A DNA stretch of 22,899 bases, taken from a virus. This document shows, one piece after another, positions 16,452 to 22,899 of the stretch (within the stretch, counting starts at the first letter, position 1; the number at the start of each line of letters is the position of its first letter). The position numbers and the translations under genes are program-made. The stretch lies in the IMG/VR virus record IMGVR_UViG_3300037245_000414, positions 1 through 22,899 of that record; one strand, given 5' to 3'. The notes below the pieces were generated by a model. That model was not told the origin of the DNA and ran no database searches. It saw only the letters and a program-made list of their open reading frames with translations.

Positions 16452-17114
16452 ATGGCAACCTATTCCCACACCGTCATCACCCCGAGTGACGACGTTACAG
16501 TCGAATATACGATTGGGTTCTCATACGCGAGAACCGACGACGTGAAAGTCTACATTGATGGTGTAGAGATCGACAGAGGTACAGACGCAGATCAGTGGGT
16601 CTATAGTTCCGCAGGAGCTAAGATCACATTCACCTCGCCTAACCACCCCACGTCTTCACAGACACTCACCATCAAACGGGTCACTGACATCTCTGACTCC
16701 ACCACTGTGTACTCCGCTGGCACCGGCTTCAGCCACACTGACGCCAACGCTTTCATCAACCAGCTCCTCTACGCGATTGACGAGCTGCAAGTCCCGGCGT
16801 TCGACTCCGGCTGGCAGAGCGTTGCCACCCTCGTTGACGGCGAAGTTGACATCGAGTACCTCCACGGCCTCGAAGCTGTCCCCACCCGTATTCTGATTCA
16901 GTACAAATGTACGGACACTGAGCTTGGCTACGAGACTGGTGATGTTATCACGGCAGCCGAAGCCCTCATCGGTGGCGTCTTCCCTGTCTCGACTACAGCG
17001 TTCACCGCGACCTTTGAAACGATCACCGATCTACGGTTCTTCAACGTGACCACCGGCGTTGCCACAACGGCTGACGACGCCAAATGGTCCTACCGCATCT
17101 TGGCGTGGAGATAA
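16452..17114 (+). CDS. Short tail-fibre/anchor protein with T7-fibre N-terminal domain
   Basis: Residues 1-115 fit the T7 tail-fibre N-terminal domain: YSHTVITPSDDVTVEYTIG, here read as an aromatic-rich opening strand, then DDVKVYIDGVEI, LTIKRVTDIS and GFSHTDANAFINQLLYAIDE. That domain attaches gp17 to the tail. T7 gp17 is over 500 residues; this protein is only 220. The last 100 residues (DSGWQSVATL, EYLHGLEAVPTRILIQYKC, YETGDVI) look like a compact beta-sandwich knob rather than a fibre shaft. It may be an adaptor carrying a separate fibre, or a stubby fibre. A GGAG follows the previous stop and serves as the ribosome binding site. Confidence 0.88.
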   Translation: MATYSHTVITPSDDVTVEYTIGFSYARTDDVKVYIDGVEIDRGTDADQWVYSSAGAKITFTSPNHPTSSQTLTIKRVTDISDSTTVYSAGTGFSHTDANAFINQLLYAIDELQVPAFDSGWQSVATLVDGEVDIEYLHGLEAVPTRILIQYKCTDTELGYETGDVITAAEALIGGVFPVSTTAFTATFETITDLRFFNVTTGVATTADDAKWSYRILAWR

Positions 17115-17116
17115 TC

Positions 17117-17563
17117 ATGGCCCTTACACCTCAGGAATCACAACAGATGGGCCGGATTGAAGCGGGGGTAGAGATCCTCGTGGACCGTGCCGACGGGCAG
17201 GAAGAGCGTGTACTCAAACTCGAAGGCTCAGCGTCTAAGATCAAAGGTGCGCTGTGCATTCTGTCCTTGCTTTTAACAGTTGGGTGCGCGTGGCTTATCG
17301 CTGGGTGCGCCCACTACCACAACACGGACTACTACCCCAACGGCGCAATCGCTCAAGAGACCGTCAGCACCGTTCTCGGATCAGGAGAAGCTACCATTCT
17401 CGATGGTGACGATCTGTACTCAACACGAGACAACGGTCTCTCTGACAACGCACTGGAGGGTGTCGAAGCCCTCGTAACCGTGACGCCTCCCGCCGCCGCT
17501 GTTGTATTGAGCGAAGGACTCTTCGGAGGCATTGGGAGGATCGTCGATGAAGTGGTGGAGTGA
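17117..17563 (+). CDS. Small membrane protein, possibly holin/spanin-related, with lipobox-like site
   Basis: I choose ATG 17117 (148 residues), which has GGAG six bases upstream. Residues 1-42 form an amphipathic helix (GRIEAGVEILVDRADGQEER) reminiscent of XhlA-type phage membrane proteins. Residues 43-62 form a transmembrane helix. It ends in LIAGC (60-64), a good lipobox sequence, though it is far from the N-terminus for a signal peptidase II substrate. The remaining 84 residues are acidic and polar, then hydrophobic near the end (PPAAAVVLSEGLFGGIG). The gene occupies the place of the T7 holin (17.5). It could be a holin, a fused inner-membrane/lipoprotein spanin, or something else. It overlaps the next gene by 17 bases. 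Confidence 0.75.
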   Translation: MALTPQESQQMGRIEAGVEILVDRADGQEERVLKLEGSASKIKGALCILSLLLTVGCAWLIAGCAHYHNTDYYPNGAIAQETVSTVLGSGEATILDGDDLYSTRDNGLSDNALEGVEALVTVTPPAAAVVLSEGLFGGIGRIVDEVVE

Positions 17564-18014
17564 CTGGCGTAAGAAGAGGAAGAAATCAAAGAAGAAGAAG
17601 CAGCGGGCGAAAGACCGTAAAAAGCGACAGGTGGCTAGAGCTGCATATCACGCTCTCAATGACATTCCTGATCGCTTCATTGATGATGGTTGCAGCTACT
17701 CGCCTGACTCCATATTTCATAACGAGATTGGGTGGGCATGTCGCATCCACGATTACCGCTACTGCTCTCGTTCAATGGGTCCGCGAGATATGGAACCGCA
17801 CTTGAGACTGGCAGCAGATAAAGAACTACGAGCGAACATAGCCCTCTCTGTCCCGAAATGGTTGGGCTGGATTCGCTGGCTCTACTACCGCGCTGTGCGA
17901 CACTTCGGCAGTCAGACCTCGTGGGACTCCTGCGGGTACGATGCGGGTGTGAGGTGCAGACATAACCTACTCCGTCCTCGATGGATGGACCGACAAGAAT
18001 CGGAGAAACTATGA
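17547..18014 (+). CDS. DUF1353-like protein with phospholipase A2-type HD motif
   Basis: ATG 17547 has GGGAGGA (17534-17540) six bases upstream and gives 155 residues. The first 27 residues are strongly basic, dominated by Lys and Arg. The core has FIDDGCSYSPDSIF (44-57), then GWACRIHDYRYC (62-73) with the His68-Asp69 pair. AADKELRANI (89-98) and WLYYRAVRHFG (111-121) follow. The order D-CS-xP, HDxxY, ADxxhxxxh and YxAVRxFG is the DUF1353 pattern, and HDxxY followed by AD resembles compact phospholipase A2 active sites such as parvoviral PLA2. Five cysteines are present. It overlaps both neighbours and sits among lysis and packaging genes. Enzyme activity is inferred; a structural role is also possible. 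Confidence 0.82.
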   Translation: MKWWSDWRKKRKKSKKKKQRAKDRKKRQVARAAYHALNDIPDRFIDDGCSYSPDSIFHNEIGWACRIHDYRYCSRSMGPRDMEPHLRLAADKELRANIALSVPKWLGWIRWLYYRAVRHFGSQTSWDSCGYDAGVRCRHNLLRPRWMDRQESEKL

Positions 18015-18295
18015 GCAAGAAAGCTACAAGCGAAGAGATGGGCACGCTCCACGACGAGCTGGCTAAGAAGCTAACCGACATTGTGAAGAATGGAGAGACC
18101 GTCATCAAGGCGGGGGAACCTCACCGTGTCCCTGCTTCCGCCGCTCTCCTCGGCGTTGCAGCCCGCTTTCTCAAGGACAACAACGTAGTCTGCGCAGACG
18201 AGCTGCCCTCGGCCCCTATCACAGGACTCGATCAAGCCCTCAAGGATTTCCACATTCAGGAAGACGAAGACGAGCTTCCCACGTTCCCAAATTGA
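18011..18295 (+). CDS. Terminase small subunit (T7 gp18-like DNA maturase A)
   Basis: The 94-residue protein begins at ATG 18011, which overlaps the previous stop by four bases. It has an N-terminal helix with HDELAKKLTDIV and the sequence VPASAALLGVAARFLKDNNV (about residues 44-63), a pattern I associate with small terminases of podoviruses. An acidic C-terminus follows (QEDEDELPTF). In T7-like phages this subunit recognises concatemeric DNA and stimulates the large subunit. Size and gene position agree, although six genes away the large subunit is not immediately adjacent, as also in T7, where 18.5 and 18.7 intervene. Confidence 0.85.
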   Translation: MSKKATSEEMGTLHDELAKKLTDIVKNGETVIKAGEPHRVPASAALLGVAARFLKDNNVVCADELPSAPITGLDQALKDFHIQEDEDELPTFPN

Positions 18296-18296
18296 C

Positions 18297-18647
18297 ATGG
18301 CAAAGTCAGTCAAGGAAAAGCAATTCCTCTTCGCAGCTCTGATACCTGAGCTGATCCGGCACGCCTTGGACACCTCTCACAACGTAGCTTTGAAAGAACT
18401 CCTCCGTACCAAAGAGCAGGCTGAAATATACGCCGCACAAGGTAAGGGGATTAAGGGCTCTCTTCACTGCAAGGGCTTAGCGCTCGATTTAATCCTCTTC
18501 AAACAGGGTAAACCCCTCTGGGACACGGAGTCTTATAGGGAATTGGGAGAGTTCTGGGAGAGTCTACACCCCCTCTGCTGTTGGGGTGGACACTTCCGTC
18601 GCCGCGACGCTTACCACTTTTCAATCACTCACAATGGAGTCAAATGA
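18297..18647 (+). CDS. M15-family peptidoglycan peptidase (endolysin)
   Basis: The 116-residue protein has the VanY/M15 signature. SLHCKGLALD (residues 55-64) provides metal ligands His57 and Asp64. WGGHF (96-100) is followed by DAYHF (104-108), where Asp104 is the catalytic base and His107 the third zinc ligand; this DxxH spacing is the one used in T5-type L-alanyl-D-glutamate peptidases. All expected active-site residues are present, so it is probably functional as the cell-wall endolysin that replaces the T7 amidase. There is no signal peptide, so it would need a holin or other membrane lesion to reach the wall. It starts one base after the small terminase stop and its end overlaps the next ATG. 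Confidence 0.93.
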   Translation: MAKSVKEKQFLFAALIPELIRHALDTSHNVALKELLRTKEQAEIYAAQGKGIKGSLHCKGLALDLILFKQGKPLWDTESYRELGEFWESLHPLCCWGGHFRRRDAYHFSITHNGVK

Positions 18648-18847
18648 TGAAGAACTTTTTCAAAAAGGTATGGGCGTTCTTCACCACCAACTGGACGCAC
18701 ATCAAGTCAGCCGCACGGCTGGTCAAGTCTGTGCTGTTCGTAGGTTGGCGACAAAAAGCGCCTCATGATTGGGTGCAGACCTCAACCCTGGACCGGAAGC
18801 ACAGCCGCGTTTACGCGCGCTGTTCCCGATGTGGAGCAACGAGATGA
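18644..18847 (+). CDS. Small CxxC protein of the lysis cluster
   Basis: Starting at ATG 18644 (tandem ATG at 18647), with GGAG at 18635-18638, the protein has 67 residues. The N-terminal half is aromatic and basic (NFFKKVWAFFTTNW, then RLVKSVLFVGW) and could lie on or span the membrane. The C-terminal half has HDWVQTS and a final RCSRCG, so Cys60 and Cys63 could bind a metal or form part of a zinc ribbon, with His41 perhaps contributing. It overlaps its upstream neighbour by four bases and its downstream neighbour by four, so it looks like a real member of a coupled string. I do not recognise the family. Confidence 0.7.
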   Translation: MMKNFFKKVWAFFTTNWTHIKSAARLVKSVLFVGWRQKAPHDWVQTSTLDRKHSRVYARCSRCGATR

Positions 18848-19194
18848 TGGCACTACTACAAATTATCGCAGCAATTCTAATGCTGATGTACTTCGCAGCT
18901 CCGTCCACCGCGGAAATGATCGTCTACGGGTGGAGAAGTCCCGAAGGGGCATATGAGTTCACCGACGACATCAACCGCGTACCTGTCGCTCATCTTCACA
19001 ATGTGCAACGTGTTGAGATCGACGGTCTCGTGGGCTACAGGTACTTCACTGTTGACGACTCACCCTTCACACCCAAAGAGCTTGAAGAGGCTGACGAAGC
19101 CCTTGTTGAAGAGGCGCTGGAAACAGCCGTAGAAATCGAAGAAGTAGTAGTTGAACCCCGACGGCGCAAGCGCCATCGCAGCGAAAGGAATTAA
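18844..19194 (+). CDS. Exported protein with signal peptide and DUF4124-like segment
   Basis: ATG 18844 has GGAG eight bases upstream and overlaps the previous stop. The 116-residue product starts with a hydrophobic segment (about residues 3-19) ending in APSTA, a plausible signal peptidase I site after residue 23. The next part, VYGWRSPEGAYEFTDDINRV, resembles DUF4124 domains (aromatic-rich strand, then a Gly-x-x-x-F/Y-[ST]-D motif), which occur in bacterial periplasmic proteins. The C-terminal third is acidic and helical (ELEEADEALVEEALETAVEI) and ends in a basic cluster. If the first helix is not cleaved it could be an inner-membrane spanin-type protein with a periplasmic coiled coil. The exact function is unknown. 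Confidence 0.72.
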   Translation: MMALLQIIAAILMLMYFAAPSTAEMIVYGWRSPEGAYEFTDDINRVPVAHLHNVQRVEIDGLVGYRYFTVDDSPFTPKELEEADEALVEEALETAVEIEEVVVEPRRRKRHRSERN

Positions 19195-19196
19195 AT

Positions 19197-19424
19197 ATGT
19201 GTGGTGGTTTTCTGAAAGCAATGATTAACTCGACGAACCCTCTCTCCCTTGCCGGGATTGGTCCGAAGAAGACTCTTTGGAACAAAAACCCGAACCCTGA
19301 GCAAGGACCCACAGAGCAGATTGGTCTGCAAGCGGCGAGAGAAAACAAACCCCTCCCCACCTTCCGAGCTGAGGGAAAGACTGGTACAGGAACCCGTCCC
19401 AGCAGGGGCCTAACTATTAGGTAG
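19197..19424 (+). CDS. Second small MCGG protein, upstream of large terminase
   Basis: The 75-residue protein begins MCGG, as does the protein at 1325-1579, and likewise ends in a basic Gly/Thr-rich tail (GTGTRPSRGLTIR). The middle (SLAGIGPKKTLWNKN) has no motif I know. AAAGGA lies eight bases before ATG and the large terminase follows after nine bases. The shared first four residues and similar tails suggest a common origin or common targeting signal with the other MCGG protein, but the middles do not align by eye. A minor virion or ejected protein is my best guess. Confidence 0.7.
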   Translation: MCGGFLKAMINSTNPLSLAGIGPKKTLWNKNPNPEQGPTEQIGLQAARENKPLPTFRAEGKTGTGTRPSRGLTIR

Positions 19425-19433
19425 GAGAACGTA

Positions 19434-21170
19434 ATGGCGTCAGCAGCAGCCTTGGGCAAGGCACAGGCCGACTTCCGAATCTTCCTGTTTCTCATCTGGA
19501 AGCATTTGGGTCTCCCTGATCCGACGCCCCGACAGTACGAGATCGCAGAGTACCTTCAACATGGCCCGCGACGTAAGGGCATCCTCGGCTACCGGGGCAT
19601 TGGCAAGAGCTGGATCACCTCGGCCTTCGTCCTCTGGCTCCTGTGGCGGGATAGCGAGTTGAAGATCCTCGTGGTCTCTGCTTCAAAAGAACGTTCTGAC
19701 TCCTTCTCAATCTTTACCAAGCGGCTCCTCGCGGAGGTCGATTTTCTGAGTCACCTTGCTCCCAATCCCCGGATGGGTGACAGAGATTCCAACGTAGCAT
19801 TTGATGTTAGAGGTTGCCGCCCTGCCCATGCGCCCTCTGTCAAATCAGTTGGCATCACCGGCCAGATCGCGGGGAGCCGTGCGGACTACATCGTCTGCGA
19901 CGACGTTGAGGTACCGAACAACTCCGAGACCGCAACCCAGCGGGAGAAGCTACTCATCCGCTGTACTGAGCTGGGTGGTGCTGTGTTGACCCCTGACTCA
20001 CAGAACCCCGAGGGCGGCGTGACCTTCCTCGGTACCTACCAAGTCGAGGACAGCCTCTACAACAAGTTGGAGGAGAAGGGCTACGTTCTCCGCATTTGGC
20101 CCTCTGAGATGCCCGAAGAACTCAGCAAGTACCAAGGACGACTGGCTCCGTGGATTCCCACGGCTGACCTCCCCGCCGGCACGGCCCTTGACCCCGACCG
20201 CTTTGACTCCGCTGAACTCCAAGAGAGGCGCATCGAGTACGGTGGCGGCGGGTACGCCCTTCAATTCATGCTGGACACCAGCGTGGCAGACGAGAACATC
20301 CACCCTCTGAAGACCCGTGACCTCGTTGTCATGGACGTGGATGTAGACGTTGCCCCTGACTTCGTTGTCTGGTCAGGCGGTGACGCACAGACTATGGAAT
20401 ACCTCCCCAATGTAGGGCTCCACGGCGACAGGTTCCAAGAGCCTATGAAGATTGCGGAGGAGTTCTCCCCGTATACAGACACCGTGATGTACGTTGACCC
20501 GTCGGGACGAGGTAAAGACCAGACGGCCTATGCCATCATCAAGATGCTGAACGGTCTGATCTTCCTTTATGACTGGGGTGCCCTGCAAGGTGGTTACGAG
20601 AACTCCACTCTCACCAAGCTGGCAACCCTCGCGCGTGACGCGAAGGTCAACTCTATCATCGTAGAGGACAACTTCGGCGACGGAATGTATGAGCAACTCC
20701 TCATGCCTGTCGTCATGAAGATCATCAAGTTCAAACGCCATGACGGCGAGAAACAGGAAGGCTGTCATGTCGAAGGTCACCGCGCTACCGGGCAGAAGGA
20801 AGTCCGTGCTATCGAAACCCTTGAGCCCGTCCTTGCAGGCCACAGGCTCGTAATTGACACGGCCTTGGTCAAGCGTATCGCGGCAGCAAAAGATCGCGCT
20901 ATGGACGCTGACGCCGCGCTGAAGAGCGGTTTCTTCCAGATGACACGCCTCACCAAGGACCGCGGATGCCTCAAGTATGATGACTGGATCGACGCCCTGA
21001 GTGGCGCAGTCCGGTGGATCACTGAGACCCTCGGCCTTGACGTGCGGAAGGAAGCGAAGGAACGGCAGTCTGAAAGGCTCGACGAAGAGCTGCTCAAATT
21101 TGAAGAGAGTATCCTCGGAGACAGACCTCAGGGCACTTGGACCACCAACTTTACAAAGGACACCCCATGA
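19434..21170 (+). CDS. Terminase large subunit (T7 gp19-like packaging ATPase/nuclease)
   Basis: The 578-residue protein carries both motor domains. GYRGIGKS at residues 52-59 is the Walker A motif, DYIVCDDVE at 151-159 the Walker B and catalytic carboxylates, and GGVTFLGTYQ near 194-203 the coupling motif C region. The nuclease domain has MYVDPSGRGKD (352-362, acidic residue D355), SIIVEDNFGDG (407-417, E411) and YDDWIDALSGA (515-525, D520), the three clusters of RNase H-type terminase nucleases. TAGGAG provides the ribosome binding site. T7 gp19 has about 586 residues. Its stop overlaps the start of the fibre-like gene by three bases. Confidence 0.97.
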   Translation: MASAAALGKAQADFRIFLFLIWKHLGLPDPTPRQYEIAEYLQHGPRRKGILGYRGIGKSWITSAFVLWLLWRDSELKILVVSASKERSDSFSIFTKRLLAEVDFLSHLAPNPRMGDRDSNVAFDVRGCRPAHAPSVKSVGITGQIAGSRADYIVCDDVEVPNNSETATQREKLLIRCTELGGAVLTPDSQNPEGGVTFLGTYQVEDSLYNKLEEKGYVLRIWPSEMPEELSKYQGRLAPWIPTADLPAGTALDPDRFDSAELQERRIEYGGGGYALQFMLDTSVADENIHPLKTRDLVVMDVDVDVAPDFVVWSGGDAQTMEYLPNVGLHGDRFQEPMKIAEEFSPYTDTVMYVDPSGRGKDQTAYAIIKMLNGLIFLYDWGALQGGYENSTLTKLATLARDAKVNSIIVEDNFGDGMYEQLLMPVVMKIIKFKRHDGEKQEGCHVEGHRATGQKEVRAIETLEPVLAGHRLVIDTALVKRIAAAKDRAMDADAALKSGFFQMTRLTKDRGCLKYDDWIDALSGAVRWITETLGLDVRKEAKERQSERLDEELLKFEESILGDRPQGTWTTNFTKDTP

Positions 21171-22899
21171 AACGAATTCTACTCACAGCACTCCTGACAT
21201 TCGCCTTCGCGGTTCCTTCATTTGGTGCGGCCACGGGTGAGAGAGAGATCCAAGAAGAGCTGTTGAATATGTTTCGCGGGGAGATCTCTGAACTCACTGA
21301 CTTTGATGACGAGCTGTGCGGAGCGGAAGATGGCACCTTCGGTCTGATTAGCACGGATGGCGTGTGGTCCTGTGAAGACGCTGGCGACTTCCTTGGCTTC
21401 GATCCTGACCTCTACTTAACCCACGCTGGCAGCCCCAACGACATGACCGTAGAGATCTGCGGTCACAACAACACCGCCGACAACTGTGCCACCTCCAACT
21501 GGGTCATCTCCATACTGGGCCGCGCCACCTTTGACGGATACGTCCTCTCGAAAGACCTCGGTATGCCCGTAGGCGAAAGTGGTGGAATGAATATCGGCGA
21601 CCAAGGCGAGCCCCTCGATGGTGTATGGGTCAAGACTGGTGGCTTGTGGTCTGTCATGCGAGATGGGCGCTACTTCACTGTAGACGGTACCGCAGGACTC
21701 CCCGCATTCTCTTTTGACTCTGATATAACCACGGGGATGTACCTCTTCCAAGCCAACAAGATCCGAATAGGCGTGAACGGTGCGCCGGTTCTCGGCATCA
21801 ACATCGAAGACATCACCGCGTACTGGCCGGTCCTCGGAGTAGACGGAACCGTTACCAATCCCAGCTACTCCTTCTCTGGCGCGACCACCACCGGCTTCTT
21901 CCTTTCCGGCTCTAGCCCCGCTGTTACAATCGCCGGCACAGCACGGTACTACTTCACCTCATCGTACTTCCAAACCGAACCTCTCCGCGTCAGCAACACG
22001 TCGGGCGTGGGGGAACCGGGCTTCTCGTTCCTCATCGACCCGAATACCGGAATGTACCACGACGCCGACGACGACAATGACATCCACTTTGCTTCTGGTG
22101 GTGTCCACGCCGCGACGTTGAACACTACAGCTCTCACCCTTTCAGGACAGCTCATCTTCTCCAACTCGGGCTCGACCACAGACAGCGCAGTGAGCTTTGC
22201 TGGTGACACCGGCACAGGGTTCTTCCACTCCAGTGACGGCTACATTACGTGGACCTCCAACAACTCCGCTCGCCTCCGCATTGGTGAAGTGAACGTCAAG
22301 GTCTACTCCCCGCTTCAGATTCAAACTGGAGCGGTAGGCGTTCCTGCTCTCAACTTCTCTAACGATGTCACCACCGGCCTCTACCAAGTGACTGAAGGTG
22401 ACGGCGACATCGACTTCACCTCTGCTGGTGTCCACGCCGCGACCTTGGACGCCGCCGCCCTCACCCTTACAGGCGGGATTCGCGTAGCCAACGGCCTAAC
22501 CGGCACCCCTTCTATAACGTTCAAGAACGATGACGACTCCGGCCTCTACTTGGTCACGTTGGGTCAGTGGCGCATGGTGAGCAACAGTAACGCGAAGTTC
22601 GAGATTGGACCTACCTACGTCAAGGCGTTTGACAACTTCTTCCTCATTGACGGCACCGAAGCTGCTCCCGCAGTAGTCGCCTCTTCTGAAACCAGCACCG
22701 GTATCTACTTCACATCGAGCGCCTTCAACGTGAGTGTGGACGGCACCAACGCCATGACCCTCAACGCCACTGGCCTCACGCTTGCAGGCACGTTGAACGC
22801 GGGTGATGGCCTCCTCGCTACTCCGGGGCTCTCCTTCGCCAACCACACCGGCACGGGGATCTACTGGCACGCCAACGGATACCCCGCTTTAGCCGTCAC
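21167..22899 (+). CDS. Fibre-like repeat protein with N-terminal signal peptide, 3' end outside window
   Basis: The frame is open from ATG 21167 to the edge (577 codons read). AAAGGA lies seven bases upstream. Residues 2-3 are Lys-Arg, 4-17 are hydrophobic, and SFG-A at 18-21 is a good signal peptidase I site, so this looks like a Sec signal peptide. Residues 24-170 form a head domain containing all four cysteines seen (51, 69, 98, 107). From residue 179 the pattern P-x-x-S/T-F-x-x-D-x-x-T-G-x-Y repeats eight times at 52-56 residue spacing, a motif I know from phage tail fibres that often end in a chaperone domain. The C-terminus is not visible. It is most likely a fibre or adhesin; the signal peptide is the odd point. 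Confidence 0.85.
   Translation, partial: MKRILLTALLTFAFAVPSFGAATGEREIQEELLNMFRGEISELTDFDDELCGAEDGTFGLISTDGVWSCEDAGDFLGFDPDLYLTHAGSPNDMTVEICGHNNTADNCATSNWVISILGRATFDGYVLSKDLGMPVGESGGMNIGDQGEPLDGVWVKTGGLWSVMRDGRYFTVDGTAGLPAFSFDSDITTGMYLFQANKIRIGVNGAPVLGINIEDITAYWPVLGVDGTVTNPSYSFSGATTTGFFLSGSSPAVTIAGTARYYFTSSYFQTEPLRVSNTSGVGEPGFSFLIDPNTGMYHDADDDNDIHFASGGVHAATLNTTALTLSGQLIFSNSGSTTDSAVSFAGDTGTGFFHSSDGYITWTSNNSARLRIGEVNVKVYSPLQIQTGAVGVPALNFSNDVTTGLYQVTEGDGDIDFTSAGVHAATLDAAALTLTGGIRVANGLTGTPSITFKNDDDSGLYLVTLGQWRMVSNSNAKFEIGPTYVKAFDNFFLIDGTEAAPAVVASSETSTGIYFTSSAFNVSVDGTNAMTLNATGLTLAGTLNAGDGLLATPGLSFANHTGTGIYWHANGYPALAV
21701..22864 (+). repeat. Eight-unit protein repeat of about 53 residues in the fibre-like gene
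   Basis: Units begin at residues 179, 232, 284, 340, 393, 448, 501 and 553, each with a variant of PxxSFxxDxxTGxY (PAFSFDSDITTGMY, PSYSFSGATTTGFF, PALNFSNDVTTGLY and so on). Between them lies a strand-rich segment, often with GVHAATL and an ALTL or GLTL element. Spacing is 52 to 56 residues. The regular period fits a beta-helical or triple-beta fibre shaft. Copies differ at DNA level, so the array is old. Confidence 0.9.

Noticed and set aside
19801-19825. Possible third copy of the spacer motif (GATGTTAGAGGTTGCC) in the terminase gene
   Set aside because: Match is limited to about GTTAGAG plus TGCC within coding sequence; too weak to count as a regulatory site.

Overview
The window is the late (virion assembly and packaging) region of a lytic T7-like podovirus, an Autographiviridae-type phage or a close relative. 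The evidence is the gene order: portal, scaffold, major capsid, tail tubular A and B, four internal virion proteins, tail-fibre anchor, small terminase, large terminase. These correspond to T7 genes 8-9-10-11-12-13-14-15-16-17-18-19. Every gene I accept lies on the + strand. Most start with ATG behind a GGAG/AGGAG ribosome binding site, and neighbours are tightly packed or overlap. No RNA polymerase, integrase, tRNA or CRISPR array is visible. The host is probably a Gram-negative bacterium; marine relatives are my best guess, but the host cannot be read from the sequence.

Layout. 1-983: the end of the early/middle region, with a DUF3310 protein cut by the window edge and a ClpP-like protease homologue. 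984-1324: the only long non-coding stretch, with a strong intrinsic terminator, then hairpins and a 14-base direct repeat just ahead of the structural operon. 1325-5501: head genes (small MCGG protein, portal, an unknown protein, scaffold, major capsid). 5502-5585: a long hairpin just after the capsid gene, at the position of the T7 terminator T-phi. 5586-9104: tail tube genes and the gp13-like protein. 9118-16440: gp14-, gp15- and gp16-like ejected core proteins. 16452-17114: a short tail-fibre anchor protein. 17117-19424: a compact set of overlapping small genes with a membrane protein, a DUF1353/phospholipase-A2-like protein, the small terminase, an M15 peptidase endolysin, a CxxC microprotein, an exported protein and a second MCGG protein. 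19434-21170: large terminase. 21167 to the window end: a large repeat-rich fibre-like protein that begins with a Sec-type signal peptide and runs off the edge.

How they work together. Scaffold and capsid assemble on the portal to form the prohead. The terminase pair packages DNA. The tubular proteins close the vertex, and the gp14-16 core is ejected to carry DNA through the envelope. The fibre anchor attaches receptor-binding fibres. The M15 peptidase and neighbouring membrane proteins release progeny.

The least ordinary parts are: the signal peptide and cysteine-bearing head domain on a fibre-like protein placed after the terminase; the PLA2-like protein inside the lysis/packaging cluster; the ClpP-like protein with no visible catalytic aspartate; the two MCGG proteins at opposite ends of the morphogenesis region; and the structured spacer at 984-1324. 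Family assignments come from reading motifs and from memory, not from a database search.
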